In this document: piece by piece, positions 58,131 through 64,000 of the stretch
How the letters are laid out: each line of letters opens with the position of its first letter
How positions within the stretch are numbered: the stretch's first letter is position 1
NCBI RefSeq assembly: GCF_034424375.1
Contig: NZ_CP139965.1
Location: 4,712,001-4,776,000, forward strand
Reading direction: 5' to 3'
DNA from: Paraburkholderia kururiensis
Lineage (GTDB): Bacteria; Pseudomonadota; Gammaproteobacteria; Burkholderiales; Burkholderiaceae
Length of the DNA: 64,000 bases
Notes under the pieces: model-generated
The model's input: only the letters and a program-made list of their open reading frames with translations
What the model was told of the DNA's origin: nothing
Database searches by the model: none
Made by a program: the position numbers and the translations under genes

Positions 58131-59660
58131 TCATGCCGCGCGTGCTGCGGGCTCCTGTGCGAACCACGCGTCGATGTCGGCCGTCACTGCGGCGAGCGTG
58201 CCCGGCTCAACGTGCAGGCCCAGCTTCGAGCGGCGCCACAGCACGTCCTGCGCGCTACGCGCCCATTCGACGTCGCGCAGATAGCGCAGTTCGGCTTCGT
58301 AGAGCCCCGGCGCGAAGGCGCGGCCCAACTCGGAGAGCGAGCGCGCGTGGCCGATCACGTTCGTCGCACGCGTTCCATAGGCGCGTGCGTAGCGCCGCGC
58401 GAGATCGGCGGGCAGCCATGCGTGCTCGCGCTGAAAGCGTGCGAGAAAACCTTCGAAGTCCGCGCGTTCGATGTTGCCGCCCGGCAGTGGCGCACCGGCG
58501 GTCCAGGCCGGTGCCTTCTGACCCAACGCGCCCGCGAGTGTATCGACGGCCTCTTCGGCCAGCTTGCGAAACGTCGTGATCTTGCCGCCGAACACCGAGA
58601 GCAGCGGCGCGGTGCCTTCGGGCGCGTCGAGTTCGAGCTTGTAGTCGCGCGTCACGGCCGACGGGTTGTCGGCGTTCTCATCTTCGAGCAGCGGACGCAC
58701 GCCCGAATAGGTCCAGCAGACATCGGCCGGCGCAATGTGGCGCTTGAAGTAGCGGTTGATCGAATCGCAGAGGTACTGCACTTCGCCCGCGTCGATGGCC
58801 ACGTGTGCCGGGTCGTCGCGATATTCGATGTCCGTCGTGCCGATCAGCGTGTACTCGCGCTCGTACGGAATGGCGAAGATGATCCGCTTGTCCGGGTTCT
58901 GGAAGATGTAGGCGTGGTCGTGATCGAAGAGGCGCCGCGTGACGATGTGGCTGCCTTTCACGAGCCGCACGCTGTGCTGCGCGCCGCGGCCCAGCGCGCC
59001 GTGCAGGAGTTCGGCCACCCATGGACCAGCCGCGTTGGCGATGGCGCCGGCACGCACGTCGAACGACGTTCCGTCGGCGCGCTGCAGTTTCGCGTGCCAC
59101 TCGTTGCCCGCGCGCACCGCGCTCACGAGCTTGGTGCGCGTCATGACGCGTGCGCCGTGCTCGCTCGCGTCGAGCGCGTTGAGCACGACGAGGCGGGCGT
59201 CGTCCACCCAGCCGTCCGAATAGACGAAGCCGCGCCGGATGGAATCGACGAGCGGCGCGCCCGCGGCGTGCCGGCGCATGTCGATGCCGCGCGAGCCGGG
59301 CAGCAGCTCGCGCTTCGCGAGGTGGTCGTAGAGGAAGAGACCGGCGCGGATCAACCACGCGGGCCGCAGATCCGGCATGTGCGGCATGACGAAGCGCAGC
59401 GGCCACATGATGTGCGGCGCCGCGCGCAGCAGCGTTTCGCGCTCCTGCAGCGCCTTGCGCACCAGTCCGAACTCGCGGTACTCCAGATAGCGCAGGCCGC
59501 CGTGAATCAGCTTGGTACTGGCCGAGGACGTGTGCGCGGCGAGGTCGTCCTGTTCGCACAGCAGCACCGAAAAGCCGCGACCTGCGGCGTCGCGCGCGAT
59601 GCCCGCGCCGTTGATGCCGCCGCCTACGACGAGCAGATCGAACCTTGATCCTTGCGTCAC
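58131..59660 (-). CDS. glpD: Aerobic glycerol-3-phosphate dehydrogenase GlpD
   Basis: A 509-residue FAD enzyme that oxidises glycerol 3-phosphate to dihydroxyacetone phosphate at the inner membrane, passing electrons to the quinone pool. The FAD motif is FDLLVVGGGINGAGIARDAAGRG at the N-terminus, followed by KLIHGGLRYLEYREFGLV and, further on, GTTDIEYRDDPAHVAID. The start is a GTG at 59660 (MTQGSRFD), with GGAG about ten bases upstream. The promoter and GlpR operator upstream are listed separately. The C-terminal helical domain of the GlpD family is present. Confidence 0.97.
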   Translation of the reverse strand: MTQGSRFDLLVVGGGINGAGIARDAAGRGFSVLLCEQDDLAAHTSSASTKLIHGGLRYLEYREFGLVRKALQERETLLRAAPHIMWPLRFVMPHMPDLRPAWLIRAGLFLYDHLAKRELLPGSRGIDMRRHAAGAPLVDSIRRGFVYSDGWVDDARLVVLNALDASEHGARVMTRTKLVSAVRAGNEWHAKLQRADGTSFDVRAGAIANAAGPWVAELLHGALGRGAQHSVRLVKGSHIVTRRLFDHDHAYIFQNPDKRIIFAIPYEREYTLIGTTDIEYRDDPAHVAIDAGEVQYLCDSINRYFKRHIAPADVCWTYSGVRPLLEDENADNPSAVTRDYKLELDAPEGTAPLLSVFGGKITTFRKLAEEAVDTLAGALGQKAPAWTAGAPLPGGNIERADFEGFLARFQREHAWLPADLARRYARAYGTRATNVIGHARSLSELGRAFAPGLYEAELRYLRDVEWARSAQDVLWRRSKLGLHVEPGTLAAVTADIDAWFAQEPAARAA

Positions 59661-59765
59661 CTGCTGTGTCTCCGCGTGATGGACCGGCGCTGCGATCGAA
59701 TGACCGCCGAGGGGCCGGCCGGATGCTTGTTGGATAGGGATGGAACGAAAGGCTATCGAACCTAT

Positions 59766-59785
59766 AATGTTCGTTTTCGAACTCT
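59766..59785. promoter_or_regulatory. Putative GlpR operator upstream of glpD
   Basis: AATGTTCGTTTTCGAACTCT resembles the E. coli GlpR consensus WATGTTCGWTAWCGAACATW with three mismatches. It lies just downstream of, and touching, the predicted -10 of the glpD promoter on the minus strand, where repressor binding would block initiation. A second, weaker half-site-like sequence follows at 59786-59805. GlpR itself is encoded 2.2 kb away. Confidence 0.7.
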
Positions 59786-59809
59786 AATGAACAAAATCGA
59801 AAATGTAAA
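59781..59809 (-). promoter_or_regulatory. Predicted glpD promoter
   Basis: On the minus strand TTTACA (59804-59809; five of six match TTGACA) is separated by exactly 17 bases from TAGAGT (59781-59786; four of six match TATAAT). It would give a leader of about 115 bases before the GTG of glpD. The GlpR-like operator overlaps its -10 and start. Confidence 0.6.
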
Positions 59810-59931
59810 GTTAGGGTCTGATGAATCGTGCCGCGCCGGTGGCACGTGCGGGCGCGAGCGGCGATACTCGGTGCCGTGGCTGCGGCTCGCCGTGTGCGGG
59901 GCCGTGAACGACGAGGCAAAGGAGGATTGAG

Positions 59932-60321
59932 GTGAAGACGATCAGGGCAATGGCGGGAATGGTGGGCGTTGCGACGCTGCTGAGTGGCTGCATCAGCCCG
60001 TCGGCGGGCGTGGCGGGAGGGTGGGGTGCGCCGTCGCTCGCTTCGCTCCAGGAGATGTGCGGCACCCAGGCGATCGACTACGGCAACGACGCGCAGCCGG
60101 TCTACTCCACGCTGCTCGACGCCTATGTGGCGAGCCGGCACCGCCGTATCTCGAAGGACGAATACTGCGCGTTCCAGACGCTGATCGCCCAGCGCTACGC
60201 GGCGCTGGCTACGAGCAGCGATCCGAAGCTGCGTAACCAGTGGGTGACGTTCTTCAACGACCAGCGGGCCAACGCGGTCAGTTGGCGTGCGGCGGTGGAC
60301 CCGACGCTGCGGGCGGGCTGA
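59932..60321 (+). CDS. Small putative lipoprotein
   Basis: A 129-residue protein that I do not recognise. The N-terminus is a lipoprotein signal (MKTIRAMAGMVGVATLLSGC) with the lipobox Leu-Ser-Gly-Cys at residues 17-20. The mature part is small and helical, with two more cysteines (Cys43, Cys78) that could form a disulfide. Start: GTG at 59932 with GGAGGA seven bases upstream. It lies alone on the plus strand between glpD and glpR. Envelope location is the only supported inference. Confidence 0.75.
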   Translation: MKTIRAMAGMVGVATLLSGCISPSAGVAGGWGAPSLASLQEMCGTQAIDYGNDAQPVYSTLLDAYVASRHRRISKDEYCAFQTLIAQRYAALATSSDPKLRNQWVTFFNDQRANAVSWRAAVDPTLRAG

Positions 60322-60625
60322 GCGCAGCGGCCGTAAAGGCTTGCGGCGGTATCGAGAGCTGGGGCGCGGAGCGTCGCCCGCAGACAAAAAAAGTCACGCG
60401 ACCACGAAGCGCGCGGGGCGCGTGACTGTCATTGCAGGCACACGTGCGCACTGACTGTCGTGCGCCTGCGTCGGGGAGGGACGTGCAGCCAAGCCGGCGG
60501 CTGGCTGGTCGCAACTGCACGGATTCGAAAAGGTGCTGGCGGTTCGCGGTCACCCGTCGGCCGCGCTCATGGCCGCCGGCAAAGCGGCACGCGCAAAGCC
60601 TACGGAATCCACCCCAGCCGGCAGA
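60322..60625. other. Intergenic gap between the lipoprotein and 65-residue protein genes
   Basis: These 304 bases separate two convergent genes. They contain the minus-strand terminator at 60386-60427 (listed separately) and otherwise GC-rich sequence with no gene that I can support. Confidence 0.5.
60386..60427 (-). terminator. Rho-independent terminator, minus strand
   Basis: AGTCACGCG (60392-60400) pairs perfectly with CGCGTGACT (60419-60427). On the minus strand the stem is followed by seven T (plus-strand A-run 60386-60392). It ends transcription coming from the 65-residue protein gene and glpR side. Confidence 0.85.
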
Positions 60626-60823
60626 TCAGGAAAGACGCTTGATTGCGCGCAGCGCGGTATCGCCCGTTTCCGTGAGACGCCACCGCTGGTTGCCGGAAGC
60701 GAGCCGTTCGAGCTGAACGAGTTGTCGCTCGAGCAGCGCGTCCAGTTCCTCGCGCTCCATGTCGAGCTGGTTCGGAGCGTCCTTCACGAGCAGTAGCGTG
60801 GCGAATTCATGCGGGCTCAGCAT
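60626..60823 (-). CDS. Small conserved-looking protein, 65 residues
   Basis: A 65-residue soluble protein (MLSPHEFATLLLVKDAPNQL start) with a predicted helix, a Glu/Leu-rich segment and a C-terminal RWRLTETGDTALRAI stretch that looks like the wing end of a winged helix-turn-helix. The start at 60823 has GGAGAGGA nine bases upstream, which supports real translation. It lies downstream of glpR on the same strand and has a good terminator after it. Function unknown; a small DNA-binding or accessory protein is possible. Confidence 0.7.
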   Translation of the reverse strand: MLSPHEFATLLLVKDAPNQLDMEREELDALLERQLVQLERLASGNQRWRLTETGDTALRAIKRLS

Positions 60824-61195
60824 CGTCGTCCTCTCCAGTGGGCCGGACCCGACGGGCTCGCCGCGGCATCGGCCGGGGGCGAGACGAACGGATACGGCGG
60901 AAGGCTTCGGCAGTGCCGCTGCCCGGCGTGAGAGCCGGGCTCGAGGGCCAATGCGCAGCGCGCGTGGCCGCATGGCGGCGGGGAACTGGAGTGTAGTCAA
61001 CCGCACACTGATGTACAAACCGCGCCCCGAAAATTTTCCCTTTGACAAGCGGGCCATCGACAAGCGGTTTGGCCGTGCGGGCAAATCCTTGATTTCACTC
61101 GAAGTATCGCGTGCGGTGCAGCAAACGCTCAGGTGAGTGAGCGGGCTCCGCGGCGCCTCACGTCGGCATCGGCGCGTTTCGCGGCGATGCCGTGC
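60824..61195. other. Intergenic region between glpR and the 65-residue protein gene
   Basis: A 372-base gap in the direction of minus-strand transcription. It has a candidate promoter for the small protein on the minus strand (TTGTAC near 61014 and TACACT near 60992, 17-base spacing) and a TTGACA on the plus strand at 61042-61047 without a matching -10. No further gene is supported. Confidence 0.4.
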
Positions 61196-61975
61196 TCACT
61201 TCGCCACGTATACCTGGGTGCCGGTCTGCGTGAGCGTCTCGGTCATGTCGGCGGGCGGGGCCTCGTCGGTGAAAAGGGCGTGGACCTGGCTCAGGTGGCC
61301 CTGGCGCACGAGCGCCGGGCGGCCGAACTTCGAATGGTCGGTCACGAGGAAGACCGTGCGCGCATGCGACATGATGGCTTCGGCCACGCGCACCTCGCGC
61401 GTGTCGAAGTCGCGCAGCGTGCCGTCGGTCTCGATTCCCGAGGTGCCGATGATCGCGAAATCCACCTTGAACTGGCGGATGAAGTCGATGGCGAGCTCGC
61501 CCACAATCCCCTTGTCCCACGGACGGACAATGCCGCCCGTGATGAGCACCTCGCAGTCTGGGTAGCCGCTCATCATGCTGGCCACGTTGAGGTTGTTGGT
61601 AATGACGCGCAGGCCGCGATGGCGGTTCAGCGCGCGCGCCACTTCCTCGGTCGTGGTGCCCAGGTTGATGAAGAGCGACGCCTGGTCGGGAATGTGCGTG
61701 GCGGCGAGCGCAGCGATGCGGCGCTTTTCCTCGTGGAACATGCGCTGGCGCGCGGTGTAGGAGACGTTTTCCGAACTCGTGGGCAGGGTGGCCCCGCCGT
61801 GGTAGCGCCGCAGGAGGTTGAGGTCGGCGAGCCAGTTGACGTCGCGCCGGATGGTTTGCGGCGTGACGTCGAAATGCGCCGCGAGGTCGTCCACAGTGAC
61901 GAAGCCGTCGCGCTGCACCCACTCGAGCAGTTCCTGTTGGCGTGCGTTCAGGGTGAGGCGGGGGTCTCGTGTCAT
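61196..61975 (-). CDS. glpR: DeoR/GlpR family transcriptional regulator
   Basis: A 259-residue DeoR-family repressor. The N-terminal winged helix has LNARQQELLEWVQRDGFVTVDDLAAHFDVTPQTIRRDVNWLADLNLLRRYHGGATLPTS, the DeoR signature, and the sugar-phosphate-binding domain contains LFINLGTTTEEVARAL and LITGGIVRPWDKGIVGELAIDFI. Being beside glpD, glpK and glpF, it is probably GlpR, relieved by glycerol 3-phosphate. Start: ATG at 61975. The upstream gap of 200 bases faces the divergent gamma-glutamyltransferase gene. Confidence 0.93.
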   Translation of the reverse strand: MTRDPRLTLNARQQELLEWVQRDGFVTVDDLAAHFDVTPQTIRRDVNWLADLNLLRRYHGGATLPTSSENVSYTARQRMFHEEKRRIAALAATHIPDQASLFINLGTTTEEVARALNRHRGLRVITNNLNVASMMSGYPDCEVLITGGIVRPWDKGIVGELAIDFIRQFKVDFAIIGTSGIETDGTLRDFDTREVRVAEAIMSHARTVFLVTDHSKFGRPALVRQGHLSQVHALFTDEAPPADMTETLTQTGTQVYVAK

Positions 61976-62073
61976 GGTGTCTGTGCCGGTGGCGCGTACG
62001 GGCGCATCTCTTGTTGTGCGGGTCGGCGTATTTTAAGACTTCCCCGCGCTGCGCCGGATTCAGATGCGCCCCG

Positions 62074-62097
62074 CATTTATTCATGCCATAAATGAAT
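62074..62097. promoter_or_regulatory. Nested inverted repeats between glpR and the ggt-like gene
   Basis: CATTTAT (62074-62080) and ATAAATG (62088-62094) form a perfect 7-bp repeat with a seven-base spacer, and ATTCAT (62079-62084) with ATGAAT (62092-62097) form a second, offset one. The AT-rich site stands out in GC-rich surroundings within the divergent promoter region, so it is a candidate operator or promoter core. Confidence 0.45.
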
Positions 62098-62178
62098 TTG
62101 CGCTTTGAACGGCTTCGCGCTGCAATGCCCGGTTTCGCTGCTTCGCCTTCCGTCACCCTGGCCACACTGGAAAACGAC

Positions 62179-63816
62179 ATGACTCGCTTTAACTGGCACA
62201 ACCCTTACCCCACGCCCCGCCTGCCTGTGTTTGCCCGCAACATCGTGTCCACTTCGCACCCGCTCGCCGCGCAGGCCGGCCTGCGCATGCTGTGGAAGGG
62301 CGGCAATGCGGTGGACGCGGCCATTGCCGCCGCTGCCGCCATCACCGTTGTCGAGCCCGTTTCGTGCGGCCTGGGCGGCGACGCCTTTGCCCTCGTCTGG
62401 GACGGAGGCAAGCTGCATGGCCTCAACGCATCGGGCGTGGCGCCGGCCGCGTGGGACGTCGATTACTTCCGGCGCCGCTATGGCGAGGAGAACGGCCTCG
62501 CGATGCAGCCCAAGCGCGGCTGGGACGCCGTGACGGTGCCCGGCGTGATCGCCGGCTGGGAGGCGCTGCACGCGAAGTTCGGGTCCCTGCCGTTCGCCGA
62601 CCTGATGGAGCCCGCCATCGAAATTGCCGAGCGCGGTCATGCGGTGGCGAGCATCGTGGCCCACAAATGGGTGGCCGCGGTGCCCGACCTCAAGGATCAG
62701 CCCGGTTTTGCCGCGACCTTCATGCCGCGCGGCCGCGCGCCCGAGGTGAGTGAACTCGTGCGCTTTCCCGGCCACGCCAGGACGCTGCGCATGCTGGCGG
62801 AGCAAGGCCCGCGCGCCTACTACGAGGGCGAAATCGCCGAGCGGATCGCCGCGTTCGCGCGTGAGGGCGGCGGCGCGCTGACGCTGGACGACCTGCGCAA
62901 CTACCGCGCCGACTGGGTCGAACCCATCTCCAAAGACTATCGCGGCTACACGGTGCACGAAATTCCGCCGAACGGCCAGGGCATCGCGGCGCTGATCGCG
63001 CTCGGCATCCTCGCCCAGTTCGACGTGAACGCGATGCAGCTGGACAGCGTCGAGTCGCAGCATCTGCAGATCGAGGCCATGAAGCTTGCGTTCGCCGACG
63101 TGTACCGCTACGTGGCGGACCCGCGCTCCATGGAGGTCACGCCGCAACAGATGCTCGACGACGCGTATCTTGCTGAACGCGCGAAGCTGATTGACCCGAA
63201 GCGCGCGACGCACTTCGACTTCGGCATGCCGAAAGCCGGCGGCACGATCTACCTCAGCGCCGCCGACGAGCGCGGCATGATGGTGAGCTTCATCCAGTCG
63301 AACTACATGGGCTTCGGGTCGGGCATAGTGGTGCCGGACATGGGCATCTCGATGCAGAACCGCGGCTGCGGATTCTCGATGGACCCGAAGTCGCCGAACG
63401 TGGTGGAAGGCGGCAAGCGGCCGTTCCACACCATCATTCCGGCATTCCTCACGCAGCGCGTGGACGGTCGCGAGGAGGCGGTGATGAGCTTCGGCGTGAT
63501 GGGCGGCGACATGCAGCCGCAAGGGCACCTGCAATCCATCGTGCGGATGCTCGACTACGGCCAGCAACCGCAGGCCGCCTGCGACGCGCCGCGCTGGAAG
63601 GTGAACCGCGATTTCACGCTCGACGTCGAAGCCACGCTCGATCCGGCCTGCGCCCGCGCGCTCGAAGCGCGCGGCCATACGATCAAGTCCGTCGACGACC
63701 CGTACATGGACTTCGGTTCCGGCCAGTACATCTGGCGTCTCGACCGCAACGAGCCGGAACGTGGCTACGTCGCCGCAAGCGACAGCCGCCGCGACGGTCT
63801 CGCCGCCGGGTTCTGA
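62179..63816 (+). CDS. Gamma-glutamyltransferase family protein
   Basis: A 545-residue Ntn-hydrolase precursor. N-terminal stretches SHPLAAQAGLRMLWKGGNAVDAAIAAAAA and EPVSCGLGGDAFALVW mark the family. The predicted autocleavage threonine is Thr356 in GGTIYLSAAD, which aligns with the TTHYS nucleophile of E. coli GGT, and the following MVSFIQSNYMGFGSGIVVP and GGDMQPQGHLQSIVRMLDYG are conserved. The ATG at 62179 is chosen; an in-frame ATG at 62092 overlaps the inverted repeats. No signal peptide is evident, so a cytosolic amidohydrolase-like role is possible. Substrate unknown. Confidence 0.93.
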   Translation: MTRFNWHNPYPTPRLPVFARNIVSTSHPLAAQAGLRMLWKGGNAVDAAIAAAAAITVVEPVSCGLGGDAFALVWDGGKLHGLNASGVAPAAWDVDYFRRRYGEENGLAMQPKRGWDAVTVPGVIAGWEALHAKFGSLPFADLMEPAIEIAERGHAVASIVAHKWVAAVPDLKDQPGFAATFMPRGRAPEVSELVRFPGHARTLRMLAEQGPRAYYEGEIAERIAAFAREGGGALTLDDLRNYRADWVEPISKDYRGYTVHEIPPNGQGIAALIALGILAQFDVNAMQLDSVESQHLQIEAMKLAFADVYRYVADPRSMEVTPQQMLDDAYLAERAKLIDPKRATHFDFGMPKAGGTIYLSAADERGMMVSFIQSNYMGFGSGIVVPDMGISMQNRGCGFSMDPKSPNVVEGGKRPFHTIIPAFLTQRVDGREEAVMSFGVMGGDMQPQGHLQSIVRMLDYGQQPQAACDAPRWKVNRDFTLDVEATLDPACARALEARGHTIKSVDDPYMDFGSGQYIWRLDRNEPERGYVAASDSRRDGLAAGF

Positions 63817-63820
63817 ATTC

Positions 63821-63861
63821 GAGAGCGAGCCGCTGCCGGGGCCCGGGGTTCGGCCGCTCTC
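63821..63861. repeat. Strong hairpin after the ggt-like gene
   Basis: GAGAGCGAGCCG (63821-63832) pairs with CGGCCGCTCTC (63851-63861) with a single bulged A, and the loop contains a GC palindrome. It starts four bases after the stop codon. No T-run follows, so it may be a 3'-end stabiliser or a factor-dependent end. Confidence 0.5.
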
Positions 63862-63939
63862 CACAGAGAAACCTTCTCCATTACAACGGAATATTTCAAA
63901 CAGCTTCTTGCCGGAACTGCCGTGCGTAGGTACGGTCTG

Positions 63940-63951
63940 TGCTCTTTAACT
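63940..63951 (+). promoter_or_regulatory. boxA-like antitermination element at the window edge
   Basis: TGCTCTTTAACT matches the rRNA leader boxA (TGCTCTTTAACA) in 11 of 12 positions, in the last 60 bases of the window. boxA recruits Nus factors on rRNA operons. AT-rich bases upstream (63878-63900) could be part of an rRNA promoter region. This hints that an rrn operon starts just beyond, but no rRNA is visible. Confidence 0.45.
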
Positions 63952-64000
63952 GCAGATTCGCGAAACAACAGCTAAGATGCAGCATGAAAGGGTATGACGT

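Noticed and set aside
1..64000. CRISPR arrays, insertion sequences, prophage genes, integrases, tRNAs and rRNA genes.
   Set aside because: None was seen: no regular spaced repeats, no transposase or phage-type proteins among the supported genes, and no recognisable tRNA cloverleaf or rRNA core in the gaps.

Overview
The window is a gene-dense, GC-rich stretch of core chromosome from a Burkholderiales betaproteobacterium, most likely Burkholderia sensu lato (Burkholderia, Paraburkholderia or Caballeronia). The reasons are gene order and protein identity: HIT/DUF971/ubiE/Tim44-like/ubiJ/ubiB, aspS-nudB-clsB, lptD-surA-pdxA-rsmA with divergent amgK-murU, and miaB-phoH-ybeY-corC-lnt-glyQ-glyS-gmhB. 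I saw no insertion sequence, prophage, CRISPR array, tRNA or rRNA gene. Species assignment is inference.

Layout. 1-11.4 kb (+): end of a large FAD-linked oxidoreductase, HIT protein, DUF971, the ubiquinone genes ubiE, ubiJ and ubiB with a Tim44-like membrane protein between ubiE and ubiJ, a TPMT-like methyltransferase, FmdB zinc ribbon, DUF502 membrane protein, aspS, nudB and clsB. 11.6-18.8 kb (+): a fatty-acid beta-oxidation cluster of TetR regulator, acyl-CoA dehydrogenase, a two-domain hydroxyacyl-CoA dehydrogenase/enoyl-CoA hydratase, thiolase and enoyl-CoA hydratase. 18.9-24.1 kb: fdhD (-), a nitrate-reductase-associated small protein (+), a membrane-anchored PAS-GGDEF-EAL protein (+) and an acyl-CoA thioesterase (-). 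24.2-28 kb: Atm1-type ABC exporter (+) converging on the peptidoglycan-recycling pair amgK-murU (-). 28.2-34 kb (+): lptD-surA-pdxA-rsmA. 34-37.6 kb (-): EamA transporter, MarR regulator, ketopantoate reductase, LysR regulator. 37.9 kb (+): gloA.

38.3-50.9 kb is an unbroken minus-strand block of eleven genes: miaB, phoH, ybeY, chaC-like, corC, lnt, glyQ, glyS, gmhB, plsC and a YgjP-like metallopeptidase. 51.4-54.7 kb (+): MFS transporter, XRE-cupin regulator, and an FMN riboswitch leading into a stand-alone ribB. 54.8-62 kb (mostly -): HAD hydrolase and the glycerol regulon glpF, glpK, glpD and glpR, interrupted by a small lipoprotein gene (+) and a 65-residue protein gene (-). A good GlpR-type operator overlaps the predicted glpD promoter. 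62.2-63.8 kb (+): a gamma-glutamyltransferase-family protein. The last 180 bases hold a strong hairpin and a close match to the rRNA antiterminator boxA, so an rRNA operon may start just beyond the window.

The window is mostly housekeeping: envelope biogenesis (LPS export, lipoprotein acylation, phospholipid synthesis, peptidoglycan recycling), translation and RNA maturation (aspS, glyQS, miaB, rsmA, ybeY), cofactors (ubiquinone, PLP, folate, riboflavin) and carbon catabolism (fatty acids, glycerol). No clearly new biological system stood out. The most interesting points are the Tim44-like gene in the ubi cluster, the unusual GlpF pore motifs, the GlpR operator/promoter, the ChaC-like insertion in the ybeY-corC block, several tight convergent overlaps, and unexplained hairpins and inverted repeats.
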